Source of the DNA: Mycolicibacterium tusciae JS617
GTDB taxonomy: Bacteria; Actinomycetota; Actinomycetes; Mycobacteriales; Mycobacteriaceae
Length of the DNA: 64,000 nucleotides
Reading direction: 5' to 3'
Assembly (NCBI RefSeq): GCF_000243415.2
Contig: NZ_KI912270.1
Coordinates: 1,116,001 to 1,180,000 of the forward strand
The notes beneath the pieces are model-generated. The model was not told where the DNA came from. It was given only the letters and a program-made list of their open reading frames with translations, and ran no database searches. The position numbers and the translations under genes are program-made. Shown piece after piece: positions 54,700-64,000 of this stretch (the stretch's first letter is position 1; every line of letters starts with the position of its first letter).

Positions 54700-54735
54700 G
54701 TGGGTCGGTGTCGACGAGTTGGTAATGTCCCGCGC

Positions 54736-55797
54736 GTGACCATGGGCATTCCACACGGACCCGAAGATGTAACGACGGCCTGGCTCGGGTCGGTGTTGGA
54801 CGCCGACGTGAGCGAGGTGGACGTCACCGCCATCGGTACCGGCCAGACGGGTGCGACGTATCGGGTGGCGGCAACGTATTCGACTCCGCAGCCCGGGCTG
54901 CCCGATTCGTTCGCGGTCAAGTTGTCGGCGCAGGATGACGCGGTCCGCGAACGCGTCGCGCTCGGATACCGGTCCGAAGTCGAGTTCTACTCCCGGATCG
55001 CCCCCAAGATGCGCATCCCGGTCCCCCAGAGTTTCCACTGGGATATCTCCGACGACGGCACCGATGTCGTACTGCTGCTTGGCGATATGGCGCCTGCGGT
55101 GCAGGGTGATCAGATCGCCGGGTGCACCGAGCAGGAGGCCAGGCTCGCGGTGGAAGCCCTCGCGGGCCTGCACGGCCCCAGCTGGTGTGATGCGGAGTGG
55201 ATGGATCTGGCCGCCATCGTGATGCCGAAGCCCGGTGACGACGACGCCGCCAAGGGGCTCGGCGACATCTCGAAGATGGCCGCCGACATCGTGATCGACC
55301 GACTCGGTCAGCACATCAGCGGTGAGGATCAGGAAACCCTGGTCGCCTCAATGGCATCGGTGACGCCGTGGTTGAAGGCCGAACCGAAGCGGTTCGCACT
55401 GATGCACGGCGACTACCGGCTCGACAACATGCTGTTCGACCCCGACCGCACACGCATTACGGTCGTCGATTGGCAGACTGTGGGAATCGGCCTGCCCGGA
55501 CGGGACCTCGCCTACTTCACCGGCACCAGCCTGGAGCCCGGGCTACGCGCCGACGTCGAGCGCGGTCTGGTCGAGGCGTACCACCAGGCGCTGATGGCTT
55601 ACGGCATCACCGACTACGACGCCGAGACCTGCTGGCAGGACTACCGCCTCGGCGCGGTGCAGGTACCGCTGCTCGTTGCCCTCGGCACCGCGTTCGCCTC
55701 CACCACCGATCGTGGTGACGAGATGATGTTGGCCATGCTCAGCCGTGGTTGCCAGGCCATCCGGGAACTCGACACCCTCGAACTGATCAACTCCTAG
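54736..55797 (+). CDS. APH-fold phosphotransferase
   Basis: A 353-residue single-domain kinase of the aminoglycoside-phosphotransferase/choline-kinase fold. YRSEVEFYSRIAPKMRIPVP, the catalytic HGDYRLDNMLFDPD, the metal site VVDWQTVGIGLPGRDLAYFT and the C-terminal TTDRGDEMMLAMLSRG are seen. It is paralogous to the first domain of the fusion at 23971-25938 (shared HGDYRLDNMLF, VVDWQT, TDRGDEM). It occupies the place where M. tuberculosis carries Rv2067c-blaC-sigC. Start GTG 54736, with ATG 54742 as alternative. The substrate is unknown. Confidence 0.83.
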   Translation: MTMGIPHGPEDVTTAWLGSVLDADVSEVDVTAIGTGQTGATYRVAATYSTPQPGLPDSFAVKLSAQDDAVRERVALGYRSEVEFYSRIAPKMRIPVPQSFHWDISDDGTDVVLLLGDMAPAVQGDQIAGCTEQEARLAVEALAGLHGPSWCDAEWMDLAAIVMPKPGDDDAAKGLGDISKMAADIVIDRLGQHISGEDQETLVASMASVTPWLKAEPKRFALMHGDYRLDNMLFDPDRTRITVVDWQTVGIGLPGRDLAYFTGTSLEPGLRADVERGLVEAYHQALMAYGITDYDAETCWQDYRLGAVQVPLLVALGTAFASTTDRGDEMMLAMLSRGCQAIRELDTLELINS

Positions 55798-56518
55798 GAG
55801 CCGAGCTGACCCACAACACTGCGTCGTCGACCGTCGCGACAGTGTGGACACCGTCAGGCAACGGCGGTCGGTCGACCATGATGACCGGAATGCCCAGTGC
55901 GGCCGCGGCGTCGAGCTTGGGGCGGGTCATCGCACCCCCGCTGTTCTTGGTCACCAGCGCGTCGATGCGGTGTTCCCGCAACACGATCAGTTCATTCTCG
56001 TAGTGGTACGGGCCACGCGACAACAGGATCTTGTGCTGCGAGGGCAGGTCGTGCGGATCGGGTGCCGTCACCGCGCGGATCAGGAACCAGGCATCGGCAT
56101 CCTTGAAAGCCGTGGTCCCTGACCGCCCGGTGGTCAGGAAGACCCGCGAGAATCCTTTTTCGACAACCACTTTCGCAGCCTGGATATCGGAGTCCACTAC
56201 GGCGGCGTCACCGGCTGGCCAGGCGGGCCGGACCAGCACCAGATAGGGTACCTCGAGCTCGCGGCACACCACGGCGGCGTTCGCCGTGATCGTCGCCGCG
56301 AACGGGTGGGTGGCGTCGACGACCGCGTCGACACCCGCTCCGAGCAGCCAGTCCCGCAGTCCGTCGACCCCGCCGAACCCGCCGATCCGCACCTGACCCA
56401 CCGGCAGCGCGGGATCGGGCACCCGTCCGGCCAGCGAGCTGATCACTTCGACGTGCGGATGCAGCAGTGCGGCCAGCGCACGTGCCTCAGAGGTACCGCC
56501 CAGCAACAGGATCCGCAT
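55787..56518 (-). CDS. cobK: Precorrin-6A reductase
   Basis: A 243-residue NADPH-dependent reductase of precorrin-6A. MRILLLGGTSEARALAALL is the first nucleotide-binding-like motif. SSLAGRVPDP, VDATHPFAATITANAA, VFLTTGRSGTTAF and LVTKNSGGAMTRPKLDAA are conserved CobK blocks. It is the last gene of the SDR-cobL-cobM-cobK run. Its start shares one base with the cobM stop (TGATG). Its 3' end overlaps the convergent phosphotransferase gene by 11 bases. Confidence 0.96.
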   Translation of the reverse strand: MRILLLGGTSEARALAALLHPHVEVISSLAGRVPDPALPVGQVRIGGFGGVDGLRDWLLGAGVDAVVDATHPFAATITANAAVVCRELEVPYLVLVRPAWPAGDAAVVDSDIQAAKVVVEKGFSRVFLTTGRSGTTAFKDADAWFLIRAVTAPDPHDLPSQHKILLSRGPYHYENELIVLREHRIDALVTKNSGGAMTRPKLDAAAALGIPVIMVDRPPLPDGVHTVATVDDAVLWVSSAPRS

Positions 56519-57273
56519 CAGTGCCGTTCCCCACGCGTGCGGCCGGCGGAGTAAAGATAGCTGTCCGTGAAGCCCTCGGCGGCGAGCACGTCGCCGACGA
56601 AGATGACCGCGGTGCGGGTGATGTCGGCGGCGTGCATCTGCTCAGCCAGATCGGCGAGCGGACAACGGAGCACCTGCTGTTGCGGCCATGTCGCGAATGC
56701 CACCACAGCACAGGGTGTTTCGGACCGATAGCCACCGCTCAGCAGCTGCGGCACGATCGTGTCGATCTGCGCGGCGGCGAGGTGCAGCACCAACGTGCCC
56801 CCGGTGGCCGACAGTGTCGCCAGATCCTCGCCGGGCGGCATCGCGGTCGAGAGCGTCGCCACCCGGGTCAGGGTGACGGTCTGCGCCACCCCGGGCACGG
56901 TGAGCTCGCGGCCCAATACGGCTGCGGCCGCGGCGAAAGCCGGTACCCCGGGCACTATTTCGTAGTTGATGCCGAGCACGTCGAGGCGCCGAATCTGCTC
57001 GGCGACCGCGCTGTAGATCGACGGGTCCCCCGAATGTAGCCGCGCAACATCGTGACCCGCGGCATGCGCGTCGGCGATCTCGGTGACGATCGCGTCCAAT
57101 GTCAAGGGGCCGGTGTCGATGACCCGCGCGTCGGGCGGGCACAACGCGAGCAGATCCTCTGGCATGATCGAGCCGGCGTACAGGCAGACCGGACACCGAC
57201 TCAGGAGTCGATGGCCTCGCACGGTGATCAGGTCGGCCGCACCCGGGCCGGCACCAATGAAGTAGACCGTCAT
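56518..57273 (-). CDS. cobM: Precorrin-4 C11-methyltransferase
   Basis: A 251-residue SAM-dependent methylase adding the C-11 methyl group. MTVYFIGAGPGAADLITVRG, CPVCLYAGSIMPEDLLALCP, ARLHSGDPSIYSAVAEQI and EIVPGVPAFAAAAAVLGREL are family hallmarks. ATG 57273 is the natural start. It overlaps cobL by four bases and cobK by one. Confidence 0.96.
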   Translation of the reverse strand: MTVYFIGAGPGAADLITVRGHRLLSRCPVCLYAGSIMPEDLLALCPPDARVIDTGPLTLDAIVTEIADAHAAGHDVARLHSGDPSIYSAVAEQIRRLDVLGINYEIVPGVPAFAAAAAVLGRELTVPGVAQTVTLTRVATLSTAMPPGEDLATLSATGGTLVLHLAAAQIDTIVPQLLSGGYRSETPCAVVAFATWPQQQVLRCPLADLAEQMHAADITRTAVIFVGDVLAAEGFTDSYLYSAGRTRGERH

Positions 57274-58475
57274 CGCTTGGTCACCGTCCACTGCGTCACG
57301 GGCATGGCGGGTCGCCAACCTGTGAAGCCGCCCAGCGGCTCACCTTGTTGATACTCGAAGCGGCGCAGCTCACCGCCGTATCGTGAATACCACTCAGCGA
57401 CAACGGCTTCCGATTCGACCGTCACGGTGTTGGCGACCAAGCGTCCGCCCACCGTGAGCTTGTCGTAGCACGCCTCGAGCAGACCCGGCTGCGTCAGCCC
57501 GCCGCCGACGAAGATCGCGTGGGGCGACGGTAGCAGGTCGAACGCCTCGGGGGCGTCGAAGCGCACCTCGACATGGGCGCCGAAGGCAACCGCGTTCTCC
57601 GCGATGCGCTTGCGTCGTCCTTCCTGACGCTCGAACGCCAGGGCACGACATCCAGGTCCGCTGCGGCACCACTCGATCGCGATGCTGCCTGACCCGGCCC
57701 CGACGTCCCACAGCAGCTCGCCCGGCCTCGGCGCCAGCGCGGCGAGCGTGAGCGCCCGCACCGGCTGTTTGGTGATCTGCCCGTCGTTGGCGAAGGCGTC
57801 GTCGGGCAGGATCGCGAACCGGCGCTCATCTGGCAGGTACCGCACGGCGATCACGTTCAGATGGTCCACGTCGCCGGGCGGACGGGCCGCCCACTCGCGC
57901 GCGGTGGCCGAGCGACGCCGCTCTGCCGGGCCGCCGAGCTGCTCGAGCACCGTGATCTCCGAATCACCGCGTCCGGTGTCGGCGAGCATGCGCGCCAACG
58001 CTGCCGGGCTGGTGGCGTCGCGCGACATCACGACTGCCTGCCCACCCCGCCGCACGGCGGTATGCGGTTCGTTCGTGACGAGGCTGATGATCTCGGTGTC
58101 CTGCACGGCCCAGCCGACGCGTGCACATGCGAGCGTCACCGACGACACGTGAGGCAGTACGACGACGTCCTGCGCGCCGTACAGCCGGATCAGGGAGCTG
58201 CCGACGCCGTGGCATAGCGGATCGCCGCTGGCCACGACATGCACATCGCCGTCGGCCCCGTCCAGCAGCGTGCGCAGGGCCGGCAGCATAGGCGTCGGCC
58301 AGGTTCGCCGCGCCGCGGTGACGCTGCCGTCGAGCAGATCCAATTGGCGTCGCGATCCGTAAACGACTGTGGCTTTGGCTAATTCGGCGCGTGATGCCTG
58401 CGCAAGCCCGGACATGCCGTCGGCCCCGATCCCGACCACGATGATCACCTGCCGTCGGCTCTCCTGAGGGCTCAT
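57270..58475 (-). CDS. cobL: Precorrin-6Y C5,15-methyltransferase (decarboxylating)
   Basis: A 401-residue bifunctional enzyme. The N-terminal CbiE-like domain (IIVVGIGADGMSGLAQASR, VHVVASGDPLCHGVGSSL) methylates C-5. The C-terminal CbiT-like domain (from about residue 205), with the SAM motif WDVGAGSGSIAIEW and IFVGGGLTQPGLLEACYD, methylates C-15 and decarboxylates the C-12 acetate. ATG 58475 overlaps the SDR stop (ATGA), so the chain SDR-cobL-cobM-cobK is translationally coupled throughout. Confidence 0.96.
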   Translation of the reverse strand: MSPQESRRQVIIVVGIGADGMSGLAQASRAELAKATVVYGSRRQLDLLDGSVTAARRTWPTPMLPALRTLLDGADGDVHVVASGDPLCHGVGSSLIRLYGAQDVVVLPHVSSVTLACARVGWAVQDTEIISLVTNEPHTAVRRGGQAVVMSRDATSPAALARMLADTGRGDSEITVLEQLGGPAERRRSATAREWAARPPGDVDHLNVIAVRYLPDERRFAILPDDAFANDGQITKQPVRALTLAALAPRPGELLWDVGAGSGSIAIEWCRSGPGCRALAFERQEGRRKRIAENAVAFGAHVEVRFDAPEAFDLLPSPHAIFVGGGLTQPGLLEACYDKLTVGGRLVANTVTVESEAVVAEWYSRYGGELRRFEYQQGEPLGGFTGWRPAMPVTQWTVTKR

Positions 58476-59224
58476 CGCGGCAACCTTCGCCATACGAACT
58501 GCGGCAGCAACCGCATCATCGCGAACACCGGCCCCAACACCTTCGGCACCCACACGGTCCGGCGGCCATTCGACAACGCCCGCACCGTCGCCGTGGCCAC
58601 CTGCGACGGTGTGCTGGAGAACGGTGCAGGCGACATGCCTTCGGTCATCCGCCCGATGACGAACCCCGGTCGTACGAGCAGCAGTCGCACCCCCGAACCG
58701 TGCAGAGCGTCGGCCAGCCCGCTGCAGAACCCCTCGAGGCCCGCCTTGGCCGAACCGTAGACGTAGTTGGCCCGCCGCACCCTGGCCCCTGCGACCGATG
58801 AGAACACGACGATGCGACCCGACCCGGCGGTGTACATCGCGGTGGTCAGCACCGTCAGCAGGCCGGCCTGCGCGACGAAGTCGGTGTGCAGGATGGCCGC
58901 GGCGTGCGTGGGGTCCTTCTCGGCTCGGGCCTGATCTCCGAGAATGCCGAACGCGAGCACCGCGGTGCCGATCGGACCGAAGTCGGCGACGACGGAGTCG
59001 ACGAGGGGGCGATGTGCGTCCACCGCGTCGGCGTCGAATTCACGCACGGCCACCGCGGCGGCACCGGCCGCCCGCACGGCGGCGACCTGTGAATCGAGAT
59101 CACCGCAGCGCCGGGCCGCCAGCAGCACGGTCGCGCCGGGCGCCAGCCGCTTCGCCACCTCGAGGCCGATCTCGCTGCGGCCACCGAAGATCACGACCAA
59201 CTCGGAGCCCGCCGTGTCTTTCAT
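58472..59224 (-). CDS. Short-chain dehydrogenase/reductase, Rv2073c-like
   Basis: A 250-residue NAD(P)-dependent oxidoreductase. The cofactor-binding start is [20 protein letters not shown], a variant of the usual TGxxxGxG motif (GGRSEIG). The catalytic region reads [20 protein letters not shown] then [11 protein letters not shown], with the Ser-Tyr-x-x-x-Lys triad. Its position at the head of cobL-cobM-cobK is the same as Rv2073c in M. tuberculosis. Whether it works in corrin synthesis is unknown. ATG 59224 is the start; the open frame upstream lacks similarity. Confidence 0.88.
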   Translation of the reverse strand: MKDTAGSELVVIFGGRSEIGLEVAKRLAPGATVLLAARRCGDLDSQVAAVRAAGAAAVAVREFDADAVDAHRPLVDSVVADFGPIGTAVLAFGILGDQARAEKDPTHAAAILHTDFVAQAGLLTVLTTAMYTAGSGRIVVFSSVAGARVRRANYVYGSAKAGLEGFCSGLADALHGSGVRLLLVRPGFVIGRMTEGMSPAPFSSTPSQVATATVRALSNGRRTVWVPKVLGPVFAMMRLLPQFVWRRLPR

Positions 59225-59258
59225 GGCTGCGATTATCGCCTGCGCTAAGTTGGAGCTG

Positions 59259-59684
59259 ATGGCACAGTCCAGTCGTCGGGCAACGACCCGACTCACCAAC
59301 GACGCGATCGCGTTTCTCTCCGAACGGCATTTGGCCATGCTGACCACGCTCCGGTCGGATAATTCGCCGCATGTGGTGGCCGTGGGTTTCACCTTCGACC
59401 CCAAGACCCACATCGCCCGGGTGATCACCTCGGGTGGCTCTCAGAAGGCCCTCAACGCCGAGAACCAGGGCGTCGCGGTCCTGAGCCAGGTCGACGGTGC
59501 ACGGTGGCTGTCCCTGGAAGGCAAGACGCGGGTCAACCCCGACCCGGACGCGGTGCGCGATGCCGAACTGCGGTACGCGCAGCGCTACCGCACTCCACGG
59601 CCGAACCCCAAGCGCGTGGTGATCGAGCTCCGCGTCGAGCGTGTGCTCGGATCCTCGGACCTGCTCGACCGCGCGGCCGACTAG
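59259..59684 (+). CDS. F420H2-dependent biliverdin-reductase-like protein, Rv2074-like
   Basis: A 141-residue split-barrel protein: [60 protein letters not shown] and [19 protein letters not shown]. From memory, the M. tuberculosis counterpart Rv2074 was shown to reduce biliverdin with F420H2; orthology here rests on the sequence pattern and gene position. ATG 59259 is the start. It is divergent from the SDR-cob chain and overlaps the pepE stop by four bases. Confidence 0.88.
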   Translation: MAQSSRRATTRLTNDAIAFLSERHLAMLTTLRSDNSPHVVAVGFTFDPKTHIARVITSGGSQKALNAENQGVAVLSQVDGARWLSLEGKTRVNPDPDAVRDAELRYAQRYRTPRPNPKRVVIELRVERVLGSSDLLDRAAD

Positions 59685-60823
59685 CCCGCGGCTGCCGGGC
59701 CGGCAGGCACCACGACCAACTCGTGTGGGCGGTTGTTGACCGGTAGTGCGCCGTCGGCCGTCACGATCACGATGTCCTCGATCCGGGCGCCCCACTGACC
59801 CTGGAAGTAGATGCCGGGCTCGACGGAGAACGCCATGCCCTCCTCGAGTGTCAGATCGTTGCCCGCGACGATGTAGGGCTCTTCGTGCACCGACAGTCCG
59901 ATGCCGTGACCGGTGCGATGCAGGAACGCCTCAGCCAGCCCTTCGGCGGCCAGCACGTCGCGGGCGGCGGCGTCGATCTGTTGTGCCGTGACTCCGGGCC
60001 GCACGGCCTCGACGGCGGCCCTCTGGGCGCGCTGCAGTACCGCGTAGCGCCGCGCGACCTCGGGGTCGGGCTCACCGATGCTGTACGTACGGGTGGAGTC
60101 GGAGTTGTAACCGGGTTCGTAGGGGCCGCCGATGTCGACGACGACGATGTCGCCGGCGCGCAATTCACGGTCGGAGCATTCGTGGTGCGGGTCGGCGCCA
60201 TGCGGCCCCGAGCCGACGATGATGAACGCGACCTCCGAATGTCCTTCGGCAACAATGGCTTGCGCGATATCGGCGGCCACGTCGGCCTCGGTGCGGCCGG
60301 GCACCAGGAACTCCGGAACGCGCGCGTGGACCCGGTCGATAGCCGCGCCGGCCTTGCGCAGTGAGTCGATCTCGGCGGGGTCCTTGATCATTCGCAACCG
60401 GCGCAGCACATCGGTGGCGAGCACCGGGACGACCCCGAGCACGTCGGCGAGCGGGAGAAGGTGCAGCGCGGGCATCGCGTCGGTGACTGCGATTGCGGCC
60501 GGGGCGCCACCGAGCGCGTCGGCCACCAATCGGTACGGATCGTCGCCGTCGACCCAGTCCCGCACCGCCAGAGGAAGATCGGTCACCGCCGACTCCTTCA
60601 GCGACGCCAGTTCCAGCCGCGGCACCACCACGGTCCCCTCTCCGGAAGCGGGCAGCACCAGAGCGGTCAACCGTTCGAACGTCTGCGCACGCGAGCCGAC
60701 CAGGTAGCGCAGGTCGTAACCCGGTGTGATGACCAGGCCCGCCAGGCCGGCATCGGCTGCCGCAGTGGCGGCCGCCCGCAAGCGTTGCGCGTAAACGTCG
60801 GTGTCGAATCGGCCTGCGGTCAT
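59681..60823 (-). CDS. pepE: Xaa-Pro dipeptidase-type M24 peptidase
   Basis: A 380-residue cytoplasmic metallopeptidase, the counterpart of M. tuberculosis Rv2089c. The N-terminal creatinase-like domain ([20 protein letters not shown]) precedes the catalytic pita-bread domain. Metal ligands are in [19 protein letters not shown] (two Asp), [15 protein letters not shown] (His), [14 protein letters not shown] (Glu) and [11 protein letters not shown] (Glu). ATG 60823 was selected. It lies five bases downstream of a VOC gene and is probably co-transcribed with it. Confidence 0.93.
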   Translation of the reverse strand: MTAGRFDTDVYAQRLRAAATAAADAGLAGLVITPGYDLRYLVGSRAQTFERLTALVLPASGEGTVVVPRLELASLKESAVTDLPLAVRDWVDGDDPYRLVADALGGAPAAIAVTDAMPALHLLPLADVLGVVPVLATDVLRRLRMIKDPAEIDSLRKAGAAIDRVHARVPEFLVPGRTEADVAADIAQAIVAEGHSEVAFIIVGSGPHGADPHHECSDRELRAGDIVVVDIGGPYEPGYNSDSTRTYSIGEPDPEVARRYAVLQRAQRAAVEAVRPGVTAQQIDAAARDVLAAEGLAEAFLHRTGHGIGLSVHEEPYIVAGNDLTLEEGMAFSVEPGIYFQGQWGARIEDIVIVTADGALPVNNRPHELVVVPAGPAAAG

Positions 60824-60828
60824 GACGT

Positions 60829-61230
60829 TCAGGCTAATCGGGGCGCCCGATAGCTGGCGACCTCGATCAGGTTGCCGTCGGGATCTCGGCAGTAGTGCGA
60901 CGTCATCGGGCCCTGCGCGCCGGTCTTGGCGACGGGGCCCTCGGTGATCGGCACGCCACACGCTCGTAGATGCGCGCCGACATCCTCCGGATTCATCTCG
61001 GCGATGAAACACAGATCCAGCGACCCGGGCGCGTCGACAGCACCTGTCGCCCAGTTCGGCGCGCCGCTTGGCCGCACGTTGATCTTCTGATCACCGAACA
61101 CCAACGCAATGCGGTTCTCGCCGAACACCTCGCGCCTCATGCCGAGCACCCGCACGTACCAGTCGACGGTCTGCTCGACATCGTGGCAGTTGAGCACCAC
61201 ATGGTCGATTCGGTCGACGGCGAAGGTCAC
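60829..61230 (-). CDS. VOC-superfamily (glyoxalase-like) protein
   Basis: A 133-residue vicinal-oxygen-chelate protein: [60 protein letters not shown] and [17 protein letters not shown]. The metal positions (His in IDHVVLN, Glu in NLIEVASY) are kept. It may detoxify an electrophile or act as a ring-cleaving dioxygenase relative; the substrate is unknown. It sits immediately upstream of pepE and is divergent from the exonuclease gene. Confidence 0.85.
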   Translation of the reverse strand: MTFAVDRIDHVVLNCHDVEQTVDWYVRVLGMRREVFGENRIALVFGDQKINVRPSGAPNWATGAVDAPGSLDLCFIAEMNPEDVGAHLRACGVPITEGPVAKTGAQGPMTSHYCRDPDGNLIEVASYRAPRLA

Positions 61231-61254
61231 AACTCAAGCTACTGTCTACAGACC

Positions 61255-62226
61255 GTGTCCGCTCCCCTGTTGCTGCTCGATGGCGCCAGCATGTGGTTTC
61301 GCTCGTACTTCGGTGTGCCCTCGTCGATCACGGCACCTGACGGGCGGCCGGTCAACGCGCTGCGCGGTTTTCTGGACGCCGTCGCGACGGTGATCACCCG
61401 TGAGCGGCCGGGCCGCCTCGTGGTCTGCCGCGACGACGACTGGCGTCCGCAGTGGCGGGTGGACCTGATCCCGTCCTACAAGGCGCACCGGGTGGTCGAG
61501 GAGAACCCCGGTGACGAGCCCGACATCGAGGAAGTCCCCGATGAGCTCACACCGCAGGTCGACATGATCATGGAGATCCTGGACGCGTTCGGCATCGCGA
61601 CCGCAGGCGCACCGGAATGTGAGGCCGACGACATCCTCGGCGCGCTGGCCTTCCATGAGACGCGCGACCCGGTCGTCGTCGTCAGCGGTGACCGCGATCT
61701 ATTGCAGTTGGTGCGTGACGAGCCGGTCTCGGTCCGGGTGCTCTATCTAGGCCGCGGCCTCGCGAAGGCGACCAAGTGGGGACCGGAGGAGGTGGCCGAG
61801 ACGTACGGAGTGCCGGTCGACCGCGCGGGGCCCGCGTACGCCGAACTCGCGCTGCTGCGCGGTGATCCGTCCGACGGACTTCCCGGCGTTCCGGGCGTCG
61901 GCGAGAAGACCGCGGCGACACTGCTGGCGCAGCACGGGTCGCTGGAGAACATTCTGGCTGCGGCCCACGATCCGAAATCCAAGATGTCCAAGGCGTATCG
62001 GACCAAACTCCTGGCCGCTACCGACTACATCGAGAAGGCGGGACCGGTGGTGCGGGTGGCGAGCAACCTGACCTCCGACGCCAAGCTCGACTGGTCGACG
62101 GCGTCGGACCTGCTGCCGCTGGCCGCCGAACACCCGCGCGAGGTCGTCAAACTCGCCGAACAGTACGGCGTGACGTCGTCGATCGGGCGTCTACAGAAGG
62201 CCTTGGACGACCTGCCCAACCGCTAG
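61255..62226 (+). CDS. 5'-3' exonuclease (FEN/PolA N-terminal family)
   Basis: A 323-residue structure-specific nuclease. [16 protein letters not shown] holds the first acidic residue, [15 protein letters not shown] and [17 protein letters not shown] carry the metal-binding aspartates, and [20 protein letters not shown] is the helix-hairpin DNA-binding and H3TH region. It corresponds to Rv2090, which acts on flap or 5' overhang DNA in replication and repair. GTG 61255 begins just before the conserved LLLLDGAS; the open frame upstream is antisense to the VOC gene. Confidence 0.93.
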   Translation: MSAPLLLLDGASMWFRSYFGVPSSITAPDGRPVNALRGFLDAVATVITRERPGRLVVCRDDDWRPQWRVDLIPSYKAHRVVEENPGDEPDIEEVPDELTPQVDMIMEILDAFGIATAGAPECEADDILGALAFHETRDPVVVVSGDRDLLQLVRDEPVSVRVLYLGRGLAKATKWGPEEVAETYGVPVDRAGPAYAELALLRGDPSDGLPGVPGVGEKTAATLLAQHGSLENILAAAHDPKSKMSKAYRTKLLAATDYIEKAGPVVRVASNLTSDAKLDWSTASDLLPLAAEHPREVVKLAEQYGVTSSIGRLQKALDDLPNR

Positions 62227-63060
62227 TTACTTGGGACGGCCAACCTCGTAGGTGCCGCTGTCGTCCTGGAATGTCACGGTCACCTGACGCTTGGTGCCGT
62301 CGATGCTGACCTCACAGTCGAAGGTGCCGCCCTTCTCGACCGTGGGGTTCTGACCGTCATTGCATTTCACGTTCTGAACGTTCTTGGCACCGTAGCCGTC
62401 GGCCTCATCGGTCAGCACCCGCTGCACGCCGGTCTGCGCCGCATCGATATCGAGTTTGGTGGTGACGAAGAAGCCGGGCTTCCAGAACCCCATGACGAGT
62501 ACGACGGCGACGATGACCGCCGCCAGTAGGCCGATCACCCCGCCAATCACCGCGAGTGAGCGCTTGGACCCCTCCTCGGTGCCCGGGGCGACGCCGTAGG
62601 AGCCCGGCTGACCGAATTGCCCCGGCTGCTGAGGGTATTGGCCCGGCTGGCCGTATTGGCCTGGCTGCTGACCGTACTGGCCGGGCTGACCGGGCTGGCC
62701 GTACTGCGTCGCGTACTGGCTCGACGGGTCGTAGCCGGGCTGCGCGTATTGACCCTGCTGCGGGTAGGCCTGCGGGTTGTACTCGGTGGGCTGCTGATAC
62801 TCCTGGGGCGGCTGATAGGCCGGCTGCTGCGGGTATTGGGGGTACTGCTGCTGTTGCGTTGCGTCGTACGCCGGTGGCTGCCACTGCGGCGCGGCGGTGG
62901 TGGGCTCGGTGCCCGCGGGCTGTGACTGCCACGGCTGATTGGCTGGCTGATTGGCTGGCTGATTGGCCGACGGATCGCTCGACGGCTGCTCCGCCGGCTG
63001 GTCCGGCTGCTGGCCGCCGGTCCAATGCTGCGTCGGGTCAGATCCCTGCGGTCCGCTCAT
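62227..63060 (-). CDS. DUF4333 membrane protein with a Gln/Pro/Tyr/Gly-rich N-terminus, Rv2091c-like
   Basis: A 277-residue protein. Residues 1-165 are low-complexity, with repeats such as [11 protein letters not shown] and QPGQYGQ. One membrane helix follows ([20 protein letters not shown]). Residues about 195-277 form an extracytoplasmic DUF4333 domain with a Cys pair ([34 protein letters not shown]). It matches Rv2091c by position and layout. The DUF4333 function is unknown. A 12-bp tandem repeat (about 62936-62970) encodes the NQPA units and may vary in copy number. Confidence 0.87.
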   Translation of the reverse strand: MSGPQGSDPTQHWTGGQQPDQPAEQPSSDPSANQPANQPANQPWQSQPAGTEPTTAAPQWQPPAYDATQQQQYPQYPQQPAYQPPQEYQQPTEYNPQAYPQQGQYAQPGYDPSSQYATQYGQPGQPGQYGQQPGQYGQPGQYPQQPGQFGQPGSYGVAPGTEEGSKRSLAVIGGVIGLLAAVIVAVVLVMGFWKPGFFVTTKLDIDAAQTGVQRVLTDEADGYGAKNVQNVKCNDGQNPTVEKGGTFDCEVSIDGTKRQVTVTFQDDSGTYEVGRPK

Positions 63061-63120
63061 TTCACTCCTTGATCACCGCGGCTGAGCCGCGCGTACACCG
63101 GTGCTCTGCTTGCGCACACA

Positions 63121-64000
63121 CTACCCCGCATCAACAGCAACGACGCCGCGCCGAACATCGTTGATCGCGCGTTTCGCGGTAGCCCGCAGTCCGGGGTCGG
63201 GTGCGGCGTTTCGCACTTGGTCGAGCAGGTCAAGAACTTGTCGGCACCAGCGTACGAAATCACCCGCCGATAACGGAGACCCGGCGCCTGCGGCATCAGA
63301 GGCAGCAAGTGCCGTCGTGAGGTCTCCGGTGGCGGCCCAGCGATAGACGGCCGGAACGAAGCCTTCGTCGGGCTCGCGGCTGTGGCTGATGCGATGGCGC
63401 CCTTCGTCGGCCCGAAGTTCGCTCCACAGCCTGCGCGTCTGATTCAGCGCACGTCGCAACTTGCCTGTCGGGATGTCGACACCGCCCGGGACGGTCGGCG
63501 TGTCGCCGCGCGTCTCGTACAGCACCGCCGACAACACCGCAGCCAACTCCGGGGCGTCCAGGCCTTCCCAAATGCCGCTGCGCAGCGACTCGGCGACCAA
63601 CAGGTCGCTCTCGCTGTATATCCGCGCCAGCAGGCGACCGTCGTCGGTGACTTTCGGGTCGCCGTCACCGTCTCCTGCGTCGATGAATCCGCGCTCGGTC
63701 AGCAGCACCACGATTCGGTCGAACGTGCGTGCCAGCGAGTTCGTCGCCGCAGCGACCTTCTGGCGGATCTGTTCGTTGTCACGTTCGACGCGCAGATACC
63801 GTTCGGCAAGCCGCGCCTTCTCCTCGCGGTCACCCAACTTGTGTGCCGGGTGCCTGCGGACCTGCTCGCGCAGCGACGCCAGTTCGGGATCGATGTCACG
63901 TTCGGTGGGTTCTCCACTGCGCTTGCGCTTCGAAGACGGGACGTCGAGTCCGGCGGCCGCCGACAGCAGCGCCGAGGCGAGATCGCGCCGCGCGCGCGGA
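63121..64000 (-). CDS. helY: Ski2-like ATP-dependent DEAD/DExH helicase, C-terminal part
   Basis: About 292 C-terminal codons are in the window; the 5' part, including the helicase motifs, lies beyond the right edge. RRHPAHKLGDREEKARLAER, NSLARTFDRIVVLLTERGF, LLARIYSESDLLVAESLRSG, LAAVLSAVLYETRG and GDFVRWCRQVLDLLDQ are the DSHCT region of HelY/Mtr4-like helicases. These probably act on structured RNA. No start codon should be called inside the window; the frame is open to base 64000. It precedes the DUF4333 gene in the same direction. Confidence 0.93.
   Translation of the reverse strand, partial: PRARRDLASALLSAAAGLDVPSSKRKRSGEPTERDIDPELASLREQVRRHPAHKLGDREEKARLAERYLRVERDNEQIRQKVAAATNSLARTFDRIVVLLTERGFIDAGDGDGDPKVTDDGRLLARIYSESDLLVAESLRSGIWEGLDAPELAAVLSAVLYETRGDTPTVPGGVDIPTGKLRRALNQTRRLWSELRADEGRHRISHSREPDEGFVPAVYRWAATGDLTTALAASDAAGAGSPLSAGDFVRWCRQVLDLLDQVRNAAPDPGLRATAKRAINDVRRGVVAVDAG

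Noticed and set aside
62600..62980. Regulatory tandem repeats
   Set aside because: The short repeats encode the Gln/Pro/Tyr/Gly-rich N-terminus of the DUF4333 protein and are explained by coding.

Overview
The window is high-GC actinobacterial DNA, almost certainly from a mycobacterium, and more like a rapid-growing Mycolicibacterium than the tuberculosis complex. The right half follows, from memory of the M. tuberculosis map, the Rv2049c-Rv2054 / Rv2061c-Rv2066 / Rv2070c-Rv2074 / Rv2089c-Rv2092c order: small zinc-finger-like protein, rbpA, ppm1, lnt, amidohydrolase, fxsA, dienelactone hydrolase, F420-type PPOX proteins, cobN, cobG-cobH-cobIJ, cobK-cobM-cobL, short-chain dehydrogenase, biliverdin-reductase-like protein, pepE, 5'-3' exonuclease, a DUF4333 membrane protein and helY. 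ppm1 and lnt are separate genes here, as in M. smegmatis, whereas in M. tuberculosis they are fused. The sigC/blaC block and the alternative ribosomal-protein operon of M. tuberculosis are absent.

Layout. 1-5 kb: methyltransferase (partial), MerR regulator, a frameshifted YwaF-like membrane protein, an alpha/beta hydrolase, an NCS1 permease and an MFS exporter. 5.3-7.0 kb: an IS1182-family element. 7-12 kb: a polyamine-type ABC importer operon (ATPase, lipoprotein, two permeases). 12-16 kb: Ddn-like protein, RhtA-like exporter with a divergent LysR regulator, xylulokinase, RibD-C-like protein. 16.3-18.3 kb: a DUF6328 membrane gene cut in two by an ISL3-family element with an 8-bp target duplication. 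18.3-19.8 kb: a DoxX protein with a long 11-residue-repeat tail, and an RDD protein. 19.8-22.7 kb: gluconate permease, gluconokinase and a divergent GntR regulator. 24-29.5 kb: a co-directional catabolic cluster of carboxylesterase, copper amine oxidase and an aminoglycoside-phosphotransferase-fold fusion protein. 29.5-34.3 kb: lipoproteins, an SsuD-like monooxygenase with a remnant of its binding protein, and a winged-helix/hydrolase fusion. 34.4-42 kb: the rbpA-ppm1-lnt-fxsA block, with an IS1380-family element placed exactly at the fxsA stop / amidohydrolase start junction. 42-59 kb: cobalamin genes interleaved with other genes. 59-64 kb: biliverdin-reductase-like protein, pepE, exonuclease, DUF4333 protein and the 3' end of helY.

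How the genes work together. cobN, cobG, cobH, cobIJ, cobK, cobM and cobL supply most of the aerobic corrin-ring pathway from precorrin-2 to cobaltochelation. ppm1 and lnt supply polyprenol-phosphomannose and lipoprotein N-acylation. The gluconate genes form an uptake-phosphorylation-repression unit.

The window also records genome decay: three IS elements of different families, two truncated substrate-binding-protein genes, a truncated TauD-like dioxygenase, at least two genes with apparent frameshifts, and a small gene with an in-frame stop. I saw no rRNA, tRNA, CRISPR array, prophage or replication origin. No clearly new multi-gene system could be proven from sequence alone. The best leads are the repeat-tailed DoxX protein, the amine oxidase / esterase / APH-fusion cluster, the operator-linked 34-residue membrane peptide, and the two IS insertions whose ancestral junctions can be rebuilt exactly.
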